From positions 1 through 64,000 of the forward strand of contig WIXG01000086.1 in the NCBI GenBank assembly GCA_009869945.1: DNA of 64,000 nt, written 5' to 3'. This DNA is from Mesaphorura yosii. Lineage: Eukaryota > Arthropoda > Collembola > Poduromorpha > Tullbergiidae. Positions 35,401 to 48,300 of the stretch are shown here, one piece after another. The number at the start of each line of letters is the position of its first letter. The first letter of the stretch is position 1. The notes below the pieces were generated by a model. The model was given only the letters and a program-made list of their open reading frames with translations. It was not told the DNA's origin and did no database searches. The position numbers and the translations under genes are program-made.

Positions 35401-38400
35401 ACTGTCAGGGGCCTTCTCACATGAGCTGTGATGTACCATTTTATATGTTGTGTTATTATTTATCCGGAATTGGCTCACTGTCGTCTGGATTTCATGCTCA
35501 TCTTCTCATGCATTCAATAACTACAATAACACGAAGCGTATCGACTGAGGAATCATTAAAATAGTTTCCCGAGTCCCGGTTCCTTTCTGCCGTCGCTTTC
35601 CACGACACGAGGACGTGTGTCGTGCTGCCGCATAAATTTAGTTTCGCCTGTATCGAGGAATTTTTTATTTCCAATTAAGGGAAAGTGTATGGTTTCAATC
35701 AATAATAAACTGCGCATTGCAATACTGTAAGCGGTGTCACAGTATATTATTTTGGTGGCAATCTTGGCTCACGCAAATGCGCCGCGGGGTAGTCATTCGT
35801 CATTATCGAAATAGATTTCCAATACGCGAGCTCACATTTGAAAATGAGGGATTGAATTACAATTTTTTTTCGCTATTATGAATTTCGGCTTTGTTGCAAG
35901 GAAGTCTCTCCGTATTTCTTATAAATGCAGAGCTGATAGATAACAGTATTCATAACAGATTATAGAGCACTGAAGCAGCACACATGAGCCAAATCAAAAT
36001 TTTACTTGACTCAAACTTGACTTTAATCAACCAGAATTAATTACGTTTACGGTATTCCAGTATAATTTTTAAAACGATTCCGCAGTCCAAAATTTAGGCA
36101 CCATATGCTCTCATTTTGGTAGCTGAAATTATTATAATATTTGAAAGAAAATAATTGCGGCAGAGGTCATAAAATTGGAACGCCATAATTGAATGCGAGT
36201 CGTAATTATGATTATAATTGCTAGCTGCCCATACACGGAGTTCCAGCACTTTGGGCGATGTGCAGTGTGCGAAGTGGCGACTGACGAAAGCAATTCTTGC
36301 ATTCGTTTCTATTCGTGGCGATTAACCATCTGCTGTCAATTTACCTGTCCATCCTACATTATTGTCGCTCTACTAATCCAATCGAGTTGATTCATTCGAA
36401 AAACAAAAATTCACGCCCCATGCGCACGAAAGAGACGATGGTCGTGGTCTTGAGCTTAGCCCTTTCTCGTGCCGTGGACCAATGTAATCGCCTCACACTT
36501 TAGTACCTCTCCTGGCTCATTAACACCTCATCGCTTCTTCATTCTCCCTGCTACATGCGCTTTCTCGTATGGACTAACGCTCATTCCAATTGTGCCCACA
36601 TCGCAGAGAAGAGTAATGACTTCATCAGAGACCTCAAACTGCTATATTATTCCATTTCAGGCGGGTGATGAAGAATTGAATTCTCTGGTAAATTGAAGTA
36701 ATGCAATTCAACGCTTCTTGTTGCTGATGCTGCGCATGTTGGTTTAAATCGGATTTCCTTTGGGTGGTCCGAAAACTTGCATGCAAAGAGAGATCTGTCT
36801 CTGAGGAAGAGCAATTTCACTGTCTTCGTTTAAAGAAAGGAGAACCAAAACCTAAACTCCAATCTTGAACGTTTGATTGTCATGTCGAGACTTAGACGCT
36901 CACCTACTTGCTACGTTCCCTCGTTTGAATTTATACAGGGCCCATCGTGGGACGGTAAACATGATGATTATGATTTTAATGATAAGATTCATGGTTCCTG
37001 ATTGTGTGGGTCCTTGTTGAGATTTCCCATCTTAATTGGGTCTATAATCAATCCGAAATACTTCCAATTGCTCGTAAGGTGGTTTATATCTTCTTTCCTG
37101 CTTGAGGTTGTTAGAATTATATATCCGTTGAGACTGTCATTCAACCACGCTCAAATCAAAGTGTGAGCCTTGAATTTTCGTCCTGTTTTTCGACAAGAGT
37201 TTGAACGGAAATTATCATGTTGTGAGCAGAGATGTTTTTGTTTGGAGAAATGCAGGGAAGGCTGGAGTGAATGGCAGTCGAAAGACTTTAGTCTTTAGTA
37301 AAGGAAAATACACACACATAATATTTTGACAGCAGGAAAATGGCGAGGAAGGGGTTGAAGGTTCCAGGTAGAAACAAAACAAAACTTGCCTCGGACACGA
37401 GCAATATAATGCAACACAATGTACTGTACTGCAAGTTACCTTGCCTTGTTTGCTGCTGGTTGGCAGTAAAGAAGCATGTGTTTGCGAGATTATCGACGTG
37501 ATCAATTAAGGGTTTAGGCATTAAGTCCGTATAATGTGATTGCATGAAAGGTATTTAAGGAAATTACAGGTCACCTTATCGGGGCAGAGAGCCTCTCCTG
37601 CTGTTGTGCAATAGTCCAGACTCGCTACCACCTAAGTTGAGGATTGCATGCACCACGAGACTCACACGCGAACTGATTCGTCCAGGATCCCGGCTTAATG
37701 AAATCAACTTTTTTCTCCTTCTTTCTTCGCTGCGTTTGCACATTATTTTATATTTATTACGTCTAAATTATTAACAGTCCGACTCGCTGCAGTTCTCTTG
37801 TAATGTATGGCTTCCTTAAACAGCTTTCTTGAGTTACTTCGTCTTCATGCATTTCTGAAAGCACTCAACACGTTTGCATTACAAAAAGGCAGCTCGTATA
37901 AAATATTATTATGTCATAAATAGAAATTTGCTGGTGATTCACGAGAAAATGAAACCGATTTGACTCTCAGAAGGCACACGTACGACGCCTTGCTCGAGCA
38001 CATTGGAACTTCTCCAAGTCCACATGCATCGATCATTTGAAACTTGGGACATGCCAAATGAATTCCATGTGTTGTGCCAGGGCGTATCACACGAAATATC
38101 CACACACGAAAACAATAAATTTAGTAACAGAAATGCAAAGCTTGCACTTGAACGTGCCTCTAGCCCGAATAGGGCAACCTGAAACCGAATTGTTCGTTAT
38201 CTAAATGGTGCAGCTCGTCGTGGAATGCAGCCAGCAAGTCGTTTCGTAATTCGCAATGAGTACCTCAGTAATTAGCAATGTCGGAAACCATCGGACGTTC
38301 CCGAACGGCTTCCTTTAATTATTCTAGGGCTGAGCGAATGTAGTGCAGAGTTAATCTGAGAAATTGCGCCTTTGCTAAATCAATTAACGGCCGTAGGGCT

Positions 38401-38507
38401 ATTCTGTGCGATTATTTCAATTCGAGGTGTGTAATTAATTTATTGTGCTTAAATTACAGGTTTCTAAAGTTTCAATTAAAGTCTTCGTTTATACGTCTTA
38501 ATTTTAG
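20463..38507. other. Intergenic region upstream of the T-box gene, no supported gene
   Basis: About 18 kb upstream of the T-box start. Open frames on both strands are short, mostly overlap each other in several frames and show no known domain. It should contain the promoter and 5' UTR of the T-box gene, but I cannot place a TATA box or initiator with confidence. A TGACGTC (CRE-like) site lies at about 20573. The stretch 22010-22120 is strongly pyrimidine-rich on the plus strand. A 35-nt hairpin lies at 34801-34835. The rest is plain AT-rich sequence. Confidence 0.6.
34801..34835. repeat. Hairpin: 15-bp arms, 5-nt loop
   Basis: The left arm AGAAGACTCTTGTTT and right arm AAACAAGAGTCGTCT pair at 14 of 15 positions around the loop TTGTC. 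No pairing continues outside. There is no T-run or gene border to make it a terminator, and it is shorter than a typical microRNA precursor stem. Confidence 0.6.
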
Positions 38508-38816
38508 CTAATTTAATTTGAAGATCGATTTCTTTCCCAACTTTAAATTTTTTAAGATCATACTGCTGCTGGCTTTAGCCATCTCAGCGTCTGCTGCTTT
38601 TAATTCCATTTCCAGTGCCTCTTCCATTATCAGTTGTCTTTCCTTCCATCCATTTTCCAAATTCCACTTTTCTTTTTCGAATTCGAGCTTCTTATTTTCC
38701 AAACTCATTTCATCAACTTTTGCTTTGGATTTGGCTTCGAATACATCAATCAACCGGGTCTGCTTAGTGGTCTTCTTGCCTTCGGGTTTTGAACATTTCT
38801 TGTCGGACAATTCCAT
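38508..38816 (-). pseudogene. Short coiled-coil ORF, probably a decayed gene or transposon-derived fragment
   Basis: The 102-codon ATG-initiated frame is Lys/Glu-rich with heptad-like spacing (SLENKKLEFEKEKW, then ERQLIMEEALEMELKAADAE), after a basic N-terminus (KPEGKKTTKQTR). This composition is typical of the C-terminal coiled coil of Myb/SANT-like and similar proteins, often transposon-derived; that link is inference. The upstream plus-one frame is also open from about 38967 to 38764 and overlaps the start. At the 3' end, past an A6 run (T6 at 38548-38553 on the plus strand), a shifted frame stays open to about 38476 and gives a more natural ending (VGKEIDLQI...). This suggests a frameshifted relic. 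No splice partners or terminal repeats were identified. A small functional gene is possible. Confidence 0.35.
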
Positions 38817-40301
38817 ACTTAATGGCGGAAGCCTTCATTTTCAGCATTTTAAATTTAGGTATTAAAGTTTTGCCCTAACTCTTGGTCCAGATTTTAGTTC
38901 ACAAACTTCTTTACTTATTGGATTTTTCACACACAGTTGGAACTTATAAAATTTACTTCAACATCTATTTACAAAGAACTTCCGCGATTTTAATTAGGTC
39001 TGAGGAGCGGCAAAATTTTGAAGTCGCGTTATAAAAATCGCGAAAAAATTAACACGGAAAGATAGGAGTAAGTTTACGACTTTCCGACTTCGCGACAGCA
39101 TTTGCGATCGTGAGGGTTCCCCGCTAAAGTAATAGAGCGAATGAGTTTGATCTTTACAATTAGAACGGTGAACGCAGACTGAAAGTTGTAAACTGAATTT
39201 TGTAAGAACGGGGACTGTAGCTGGAACGTCTGGAAAAATAAAGCAAAACGACGCGAAGCCAAAATTACAAACGGTACAAGCTAAACGAATGAATGAAGCG
39301 TCTATTGCTAATTTGCATGGCACGGCGGCGATTTCCCCTCACTGCTTTGTGTGGAATTGGGTAGCGTTGCAAGCTTGCTTAAAAAATGCAAGAAATTGGT
39401 TTAATAATAGCAAATCAGTCGGTTCACAGTCCAGCGGCGTACTGTGTATTGTGTGTAATTGAATGTCCACCGTCCTTTTACCTGTGAACTCTTGCTGGCA
39501 TTCGGGTTCAGCCAATTTGAGTGGTGGCGTTGAAAAGTGCACTCAGCGACCCAGCGATCGTTCGCAGCAGTGAAGAAGGAACGCGGAGCGTGTTTAGCCG
39601 CATTTTAAGGGGGAAAGTAATAAATATATTCATCTTTCCTCGCCTTTCGTCTTGGGTGAAGACAAATGTAGTTATAACGCAGGTTATTATTATTTTGAGC
39701 ACTCAGACTTTTCTTAATTTAACCAATCTTAGCAAAAACAAACTGGGAGAACTTGACACTACACCGGAGAGGCCATATGCATGCGAGGCATTTGAGGAAA
39801 TTACCAAGAATATAATAATGACCGTGCAGCCGAAATTTATAATTCACATGCGAAAACGCAACTTGCCTCCTACGACCATTTTGCGTGGGTTCTCGCTCTT
39901 CTACAGGTTTCCTTAAACAAACCCCAAACTATAATAATTGTAATTACGTGCGTTTTACCTGACTTTATATGTAAAGTCTGTTCATGTGGTGCCCTTTCGT
40001 TCTCCGTCTTCTACCAACTCAGTCATCATCCCCGTAATTAGGGTGCGAACTTGAAATGTGCAATTTGTCTGGCGATGTTTATAATACAATAATGCCACAC
40101 CGGATGTTGAGTGGCGAAATTACACTCGAATTTCTCAGCTTCAATGCTCGGCAGTACCCAAGGTAAACTGTGATGGTAAGTAAGTAATTTCGTACGAACC
40201 CTTCGAGTCTCAAACTACATAGTACAAGCCCTCTCAGGAAACCAAGACTTGAGGGGACTACACGCAACGAGTTTCCATGCTGCACAAAACTTTGTTTTGT
40301 T
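38817..40301. other. Intergenic, no supported gene; CpG-richer patch
   Basis: Positions 38990-39330 are richer in CG dinucleotides than their surroundings (repeated CGCG/TCGCG motifs). Open frames on both strands (for example plus 39521-39916, which has no ATG start) match nothing known. This tract could be the eroded body of the element that supplied the coiled-coil ORF. Confidence 0.4.
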
Positions 40302-40538
40302 CGCTAAAATGGCTAACGACGAGGGCTCGAAACTCGATTAAATGAAAAATTAACAAATCCTGGGCTCAAAAATGCATTTTTGAGCCCAATGCTTTTCTTA
40401 TGGGCAACACTTCCACTGCTTCAGAGGGTTCTTTGTGTCAAGTCCATAGTGATATAATTTAGAGTTTGTTTTTAACTTTAACTTTTCAAAAATTCTTAAT
40501 GACTGAGTTTCGAGCTCTCGGTATTAGGCATTTTAGCG
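40302..40538. mobile_element. 237-bp MITE-like element with 35-bp imperfect terminal inverted repeats
   Basis: The left end (40302-40336) starts CGCTAAAATGGCTAA and ends GGGCTCGAAACTCG. The reverse complement of the right end (40504-40538) starts CGCTAAAATGCCTAA and ends GAGCTCGAAACTCA. They match at 29 of 35 positions. No coding capacity lies between. The flanks show no convincing target-site duplication, so the true ends or family are unsettled. It encloses the 28-bp palindrome at 40361-40388 and lies 62 bp left of the hAT-like element. Confidence 0.6.
40361..40388. repeat. 28-bp perfect palindrome
   Basis: The half-site TGGGCTCAAAAATG is followed directly by its exact reverse complement, with no spacer. 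It sits inside the 237-bp inverted-repeat element but is not centred in it, so it is a separate symmetry. Confidence 0.9.
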
Positions 40539-40600
40539 TCCATTCTCGATGACTACACGTTTACGCGTTGTATTGACCGTGCGATGCAGTGCATCCTGGC

Positions 40601-41170
40601 CAGACTTGGGTAATCCGTTATTCCGATTAATAATTCTTAATCCAGATTAAGGATTGATATCCCTAATTCCACGCAAGGAAAAAGTCTGTCAATTCTTAAT
40701 CCTTAATCCTAAAGTTTCATTCCCGAAATCTAATCCTAATTCAATCAGAATTTGGTTATCGTTAATTCCAATCCAATTTTAATCCATCATTGGATTAAAA
40801 TGCCGAGAGGACCGAGCGTTGTGTGTTCTGCACTCACAGCAGCAGTCTAACTTTTACTCGAAGACTTGCCAGATGAATTGATTGACACATTAGTTATAGT
40901 CAAAATTGATAGGCAGTAAGGTAAAAGCTGTGTTAATAAATTTCATTCGTTAATTTTTTGCGAATTTGTAGTTTTTCTAAATCCTTAATCCAATATTAAT
41001 CCGAATTAATAATTCTTAATACCAGCCACTTCAGGCAGGGCAATTAATCCTAATTCAATCCAATCCCGAAGAATCTGGAATGGATTATTCCAGTTTTAAT
41101 TGGGATTAACGCATGCCATTAATCCTCATCCTTAATCCGGACACGGTTTTCATTAATCCACCCAACTCTG
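40601..41170. mobile_element. hAT-like non-autonomous DNA transposon (MITE) packed with TAATCC motifs
   Basis: The left end CAGACTTGGGT and the reverse complement of the right end, CAGAGTTGGGT, agree at 10 of 11 positions. Ends beginning CAG-x-x-TTGGG are typical of hAT elements. The flanking 8 bp are ATCCTGGC (40593-40600) and ATTATGGC (41171-41178), 6 of 8 identical, as expected for an aged 8-bp hAT target duplication. No transposase is encoded. Two motif-dense shoulders (40601-40796 and 40981-41160) flank a motif-poor centre and contain 12 TAATCC and 3 GGATTA copies. Repeated subterminal motifs are usual for hAT transposase binding. Confidence 0.7.
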
Positions 41171-44100
41171 ATTATGGCTGAATACAATACCATATTTTTC
41201 ACGTGAGTAATGCGTTCTCGGAAAGGCAACACATAATTTGATTTAAACTATTATAAGCATTCGCATTCATGGAAAAGGTCAGCGGTTTGACAATTTGATG
41301 TTTGACTTGTTCAAGCTTCGGATTATGTTGACGACTTATTTAAGCCACTATTTTCTACATCCTCGCCGCTATGATTAATGACTTCGCTGTTTTTGCCTCA
41401 AGACAATGCTTTGCTGAAGAGATGATCAAATCTCTATTTCGGAAGAATGAAAAGTTAATTTGACGATGAATAGAATTTTAACTCAATTATCAAACCACCC
41501 ATGCCTGCTACATATAATCCAATTATGAATCTACCTAAACAAACTGCATATTGTTGTTTCGCTAGCGAAACAGCACAAACCAGAATATTCTCAGTTCAAA
41601 AAACTCCCAGGTTCTTCTCAGTTTCAGCTTACTCAAGAAAATACGTAAGTGTGGTAGGAAAAAATCTGACATGAAGTCATGCTCATCTTTATTGCGTACT
41701 TATTGAAAATAAGAAGTCAATTGGAGAATCGTTGAATAGATCGCAAATTTGCATAATGAAAGATAAAGGAAAGTAACTTTGTAAAGGTACTTCGAGTACT
41801 TCATCGAATGAAAATCTTTCATGAAATCGTTTCCGACTGTCACGATTCATATGAAATACAATCAAGGGATATAAATAGAATTCTTGAGATGAGCATCACT
41901 CATTTGTTCACCCCATCACGACGTTTGTGGGGAATTTGTATTGCACAATTGGCCGAGGAATTGCTGCGTGACATAAAACTGATGTGGGAGATTGTCACAT
42001 CATGTGACGATCGCAAGTGACTGGGCGCGACGAGGATAAATTACTAATTGTGCCAATTAATAATCACGAAACGACAAAGATGTCAAACTCAAGATAGCGT
42101 ACTCGCAGTGCTCAGAGCGATACGAAATGATACGATGACTGCCCAGGTAATTAACGATTCTGGGCACAGTTCGTAAACAAGGTAACAGAGGAAAAACGAA
42201 GCGTATGCAGTAGCAGCTGAAAATTGTCACGCATGTCAATTTCAATGGTAAATATGACGAGTTGACATCTGAAGGAAGTCTAAGCCAGCAAAGGATCGCA
42301 AGGCATAAAGTATCTCTTCAATTATTTATGTGCCCTTCGCTCTCTGGCTGGGCCTTGTGCTTGGCGCTCGGAATTGAAACTATTTCGAAGGAAAGGGACC
42401 GTCGCCGTCGCATGCAAGAAAGTGAAACCACGAAACCACAGCAGAGCGATAATCGTGCAGCTGAATTCCTGCAGCCGCTTACCGAGGCAGGATAAAAAAC
42501 GAGAAGACATGAAATAAAAACAATTGACATATTGGGAGGCCGAAATATAAAAACTGAAAGAAATAAAGAAGAAAATAAAAATGGAAAAACATGCAGCGGC
42601 ATTTTTCTGTTTGTTTCAGGCACCGACAATAAATTAGTCAGTCTCTCATGTCTCGCTATCTCGAACAAACTTCAGCTATGCCTCCTTTTATCTTTTCAGG
42701 AATTCCTCCACTCTGTACAGCCAGTCGTGGCTCGGACCAAATACAAAAAGAAAAATAGACATGATGTAACTGGGCTGCCTTTTCTTCCATTCCGGTCCAT
42801 AGTGATATAAATTCTTTTGTTTTAAGTCCGTGAAATAGGAATGCGGAAAATAAATGCAGCGCAGTCTCAAAGAGGCAAGACATAGAGTGGAGAATTATTG
42901 TTTAATCACACTGAATCATCAGACACTATTAATCTTCGGAATAAGGCATGGATTAATATGTTCAAGTCGGAGCCGCTTAGCGGGGTGCATTGCGTATAGG
43001 CCCAAATCCAGAGAGAATTTATAAAATTAACGCTAAATGAGATCCTGCATAATCCCCGCATGCTGCATCGTACTGTGGTGGAAATCAAGGCTCTTCATTG
43101 GCGGCAACTCACCATAATTCGTGCGTACGCAGACTGAGTAGTGAATATTGCATTATAGTGACAGCATTTGGCGGAGCTGCCATTTTCAAAATGGTGGAAG
43201 TCACGCATTCCGACTTCACATGTTCATGTCGAACTACTATCACGAACAAATTAATTCCCAGCCATGCCCTTCAATTCGAAAGCCCTCGGCCTCCACGCAA
43301 TTACTAAATAGTTGATTGGCGGTGCCCGAATCAATGCCGCTAGTTTCAGGTTGCTGGTGAGGACATTCGTTTACAATGTCACATCATTAGTTATTGAACT
43401 TTTTAACAACTGTATCGTAAAAATAATGACCGAAATAGTTTCCTTCGGAATTTATGACGGCACAAAGGTATGTGTCCGTGTATAATGACGACATGCACTC
43501 GTAAACAGAGCGAGGAGCAACTGGAAATAAAAAGCATTTAATAAGTCTTAAACTGGTTTATAAGCAGGGGCAACAACGTCGACGACATAAAAGACTGGAA
43601 AATAGTTTTCGAGTGTATTAATTCTAAGTGAATGTTGTATGCGTGTAAGGATAATGTCAGACATGTGTTAGGTATTCATGATGAGCAACGATTAAGAGAG
43701 AAGAACGCAGACTTTGAGCAAAATTCGATGATGAGTTGAGTTGGGATCTCGCCTCCAGATATGTTTACCTTTATGGAGGGCCGTAGAAAAAGAGTTACAG
43801 TCTACACACTCGACATGCTTAAACCCACTCAATTATACTATTACACAAAGCGAATCAACCCCAACCGACTGTGCTCTGGATCTTGACTGAACTTCACCCT
43901 TGTTATACCCAACGCAATCAAATGTCTTTGGGATTAAGGTGAGGTATGTAAAGAATCGAAAGGGTAGTCAAAGAGGAATCCACGAAGAAGTTCAAGTTCA
44001 AGCCTGTCAATATCTTATTTTTCCACATTTGTTCTTTCTGAGTCTCGTCTGGTAATTACGTTCGATTTGTACGGACTCATTCCTCTGTTGTAGGTTGAGT

Positions 44101-45340
44101 TGAGCTGGAAGGGATGAGCGGGTAAACGGAAGAGATGCAAGGAGATGAAATACCAACCCTTTCAGAAACCAATAACAAGAATCCTGCGCGAGTGCTGAGC
44201 TTCATTGCACTTCCTTGTGAATTAATTCCTTCACGTATTATGTGGGTTTGATTTTTTTTTTAAATATTCGTCTCCTTTCTGAGATGCTATTGAAGAGTTC
44301 AGCCTTTTGTCATTTCAAGACCGGTAGGTCCCAGAATCCTTTATATGTCAAAGATTGGGGGTGCAAAAATAGACTGGCAATGACATTCGCAAGCTGTCGA
44401 ATACTTGAACGGTCACGATGATAATGCGAAAAGGAAACCAGAAGTCGTGAGTTTAAGTACCAAGATCAAAGTTGGTTTTCCGCGTCGTGAGCTCATTCGT
44501 TTGCAACACGGTTAAGCAAAGGGCACGGCTCAGTATCGGTTAATTTGTTGGCGATTTAAGAGTCAAGAGTTGGATCGTGCAACAAGAGTGCTAGCGAGGC
44601 GACGACGTTAAAAGATAGAGAGGAAGTTTAATTTGATGAGTACACACAGAAGGTTGTGCTACGTTTTCCCCCTTTCACGAACATCAACATAACACTTTTA
44701 TCAACGTTCAATTTTTTGCCGTGCTCTCGATTTGCACTCAGGCCTCATCAAATCCCGAAAGTTGAAGCATGCTCACTCGACGCGGTTCAGAATAGAGCTG
44801 GAATCAAGAAGCGGAAACATTTCTGATTTTTGTGCTCGCTTGTACAAAGCTGTCTGCCCAGTCAAGTGAAGGGCCAAAGATATTATGTCTGACGCACGCG
44901 TTCCTTCTTAACCCTTCTCGGATTTATTTCAATCTCTATTCCCATCACATAAGAGAAAGCTAAAACAACTCATCACAGCATCCCAACACTTCTCTCGTCC
45001 CTTGTGTAAAGACTCGGCCACTCAACAAACTTCCGCACAATCCATCGCTTGGCTCGTTTCCATTGTGCTTCCCACGAAAAGTTCAACCTTAAGTTCTAAT
45101 CTTGTTTGGTACACTGTTTACATTGGCACTTATTAAATAAAACTTGCCTCCGCGCTTTTACTTTACGTGCAATAAGTTCCTGGATTTGTTTTTGGCTCAA
45201 TTGCAGAACAATTGAGATGATAGTCACACTCTTCTACTAAAACGAGAAGCAAATGCGCTGACTTTACTCTTACGTCGTTCATCAATGCAATATAGGACTC
45301 AGTTCATTGTTAGATTATCCAAAATATTCGCCAGCCAGCC

Positions 45341-45372
45341 ATAAAGTGCTTTTTGCAAGTAATGCACTTTAT
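45341..45372. repeat. Hairpin with 9-bp perfect stem
   Basis: ATAAAGTGC and GCACTTTAT are exact inverted copies separated by 14 nt. No associated gene is known. Confidence 0.5.
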
Positions 45373-48300
45373 TTTTAGGGTCTCTCGTGATGAATAATGC
45401 GTGCACACGCCGTACGGAAGAACGAACGAAGTCGACACCGGATATACTGCTGAGTGGAGTTTCAACACGGGAAATGCAGTCGTTTGAGCAGAGTGGAGAG
45501 CCCGTTCAGTGAATTGTTAGCCATGAAAGTCAGAATTCAATTAGTTACTTTATGGTTACAGAGCATTAGGCTTCGTTGCAGGAGAAGGAAGGGCATTACA
45601 AACGCTTACGGTTTGGTGAAGTGATTAGCAGATGAAAGAGAAAGCCAAGCACCGTTTCATTGTCCTCGTCGTCGACTGAACTGCTGCATTGCGCATTGCC
45701 TCCGTCGGAACCCACCACAACACTCTGCAAGGGCTGCTGAATATGATAAACCTGGAGCTGTGACGTTAAGTTCGAGCGTAATGACTCAGCTATAAAGCGT
45801 TTGTGTTATTTTGGTCCAATTTCAAATATATGCAAATGCTCACATTCGGCTTTCTCCTTAAACGGAAGAAGCGCCGAATGCTCACGCTTGCATTCATTCA
45901 TTGCTCCACGTCAGACTCATAAAAAAGGAAATGAACTTTATGGGAGGCGGAACTCGCTTTCATTTGACTGCTAACAACTTAATTTATGACCACCAAGGTC
46001 AATTAATTCAACGTCCACAATCGCCTCGATGTGCTTTCCTGTCCATGAGATGTGTACGTCATGTTATCATCACAACTTCGGCCCGTGCGAAGACGGCGTT
46101 GGACCCGGGTTTCATTTTACCCGAGCCAGGGACTCTCGCTAAACGAAAGTATTTGAATGCTGGTGGCCTTTAATATCCTAAAATTCAACGCTGCTGCGTA
46201 TAAATCGAAATCTGGCGTTGGAATTTGTGACTCACTAATTATGTTGTTTATGAAATCATTAAGTCCGCGGATTTGAAGGAAATTTAAATAAGCACTAAGT
46301 TTAAGGACTGGGATTCGATATTAGTTAAGCTTGAGCCGTAGATCGAAAGGTCGCATACCGCGTATTGCATTGCTAGAAAGAGTTTGAAGGAACAATGCAT
46401 AATTTACTAAAGAGATTTACTCAGTTTAAATATTCGCTTGAAAGGACTCAAGTTGGAAATCGAGAAGCATAATTCGTGTTTATCTAATCGTAATTGAGCT
46501 TAAGCTCCCGAGTTGAAAGGGTTTATTGTTGTTATTGTCGTTTTGTCGTCATAATACGAGAGAGTATTTGACATTTCATCCCCTGCCTGTATAGCAGCCT
46601 CGTCGAGTGAGCTCGTGTGCTCGGATTTAGTATCATGCACCATCATCTGCCATGCATAATAGACGGACAATTGTGTGAGTCGGGTCGGGAGGCATTAGTG
46701 AAGCGAACGGTGGCATTACGGACTAGTCCCCACAATTATGTTTCCCTTCTGGCCTGGCCTGAATCGGTCCGGCTCAGTGTATGAATTTTCATGGGTGAAA
46801 TAAATAAATAAATCAAGTAATCTACTTTTGTCACATTATTATTTTGTTGACTCAGAAAATACCGGGCTCAGAGCTCGACAATTACCCAAACCGCCAAATG
46901 GAGATGGCAAACAAGATAAACGCCCTTCCATGCAAGAATTTCAATTTAAGCAGGCTTCAATTTCGTGACATTTTGAAGTTCATGCCTCGTGTTACCAAAA
47001 ATCGTGTAATTCGATGAGATTAATCAATGATGCAAGATACTCGGTTCGGTGGGAGTTTTCTCTCAGCAGCTCTCTTCAACATATTAATTAGGGTTTATGC
47101 TACCGCTCTGCCTCGGCGAGTAGGCGGTTTTCAACTGGTAAACTGCCACTATGCTACGCATAACTTTCAACTGCTTTTGAATCGTCGTTTCAGTATTTCG
47201 CTTGAATGTGTTCTTAAGACGATTCGGCGACGTAATAATAATAATTTCCAACTTATTAAAGCAGCTCGCATCAAGTCCCAATGCCACTCAAGTATACGAT
47301 AATAAACAGCCGATAGGGACTGAGCGAGCCGAATTGCTATGCTCCTTGAAAGTAATACAGCAGACTAATTGAGCATCATTAATTTCATGGTCATTTTTTC
47401 TTGAAAAGAAAGCCGAGCCAGAATTTCGTTAAAAAGGTGATCCTATTGTGTTTCAATTTGGAACACGATGTGAAGACTGCCAGCTCAAGAAGGTTAATTT
47501 TTATATATTAACTAGCCGTGAAATGTACACACACAGTGCGATCGTTAAATCTCCGCCCCTACGCGTTGCGTGGCATTTGGCAGCAGAAAGTACCAGTGCG
47601 ATGGGAAAGACTCAACATGGGACATCACCAAAAATTATTAAGCATCGAGAAATTGGTCTACGATAAATAATAATGAATTACGTAACAATGTTATTATGCT
47701 CAGCCCCACTGTCCAACGCAAATGAATACAACAAGATTTACTCTTCAGGCCGTTCCTCGCCCTGATCCCGTTTAAAAAGAGAAAGACGTCCTGCTGATTG
47801 TAAATTGAATCTTTCTCCTCAAATCGACAGCGGTAACAAATGATAATTTGTTCTGCTCGTTCTCGCTGTCTCATGCTATAAATACCCACGACCAGAACAA
47901 TTTACAATTTAACAGAAATAACGGAACCTCGACTACCCTATTCTTGCAATCAAAAATCTCAAAATTAATGGCATAAGACGAAGCCGACGACTCTGTCGAG
48001 TGCGTGACGATCTGACGATGACTTCATGACGACGACTCTTTCCCAATTGTGCGAATGCAATCCATCCGTCTATGCCAGGGAACAATCGATTCATGCTCCG
48101 TCTGCACTGAGCCTGAATGTAAATTCTCAACTCAGAGCTCGAATCTGCAGCGTTGTCCATTTATGTCGAGGTAAATATGCGGTTCGTGAAGATTTGAATA
48201 TTTTCAAAACCAGAAGTCACTGATTTGTCATCGTCAATGTTGTACACATGTAACGATATGAAAATGGAATCCTCGCGAGATACTGATCTCTAGAATTATG

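Noticed and set aside
39521..39916. 131-codon plus-strand frame
   Set aside because: It starts at GTG, has no family similarity, and lies in transposon-like debris.
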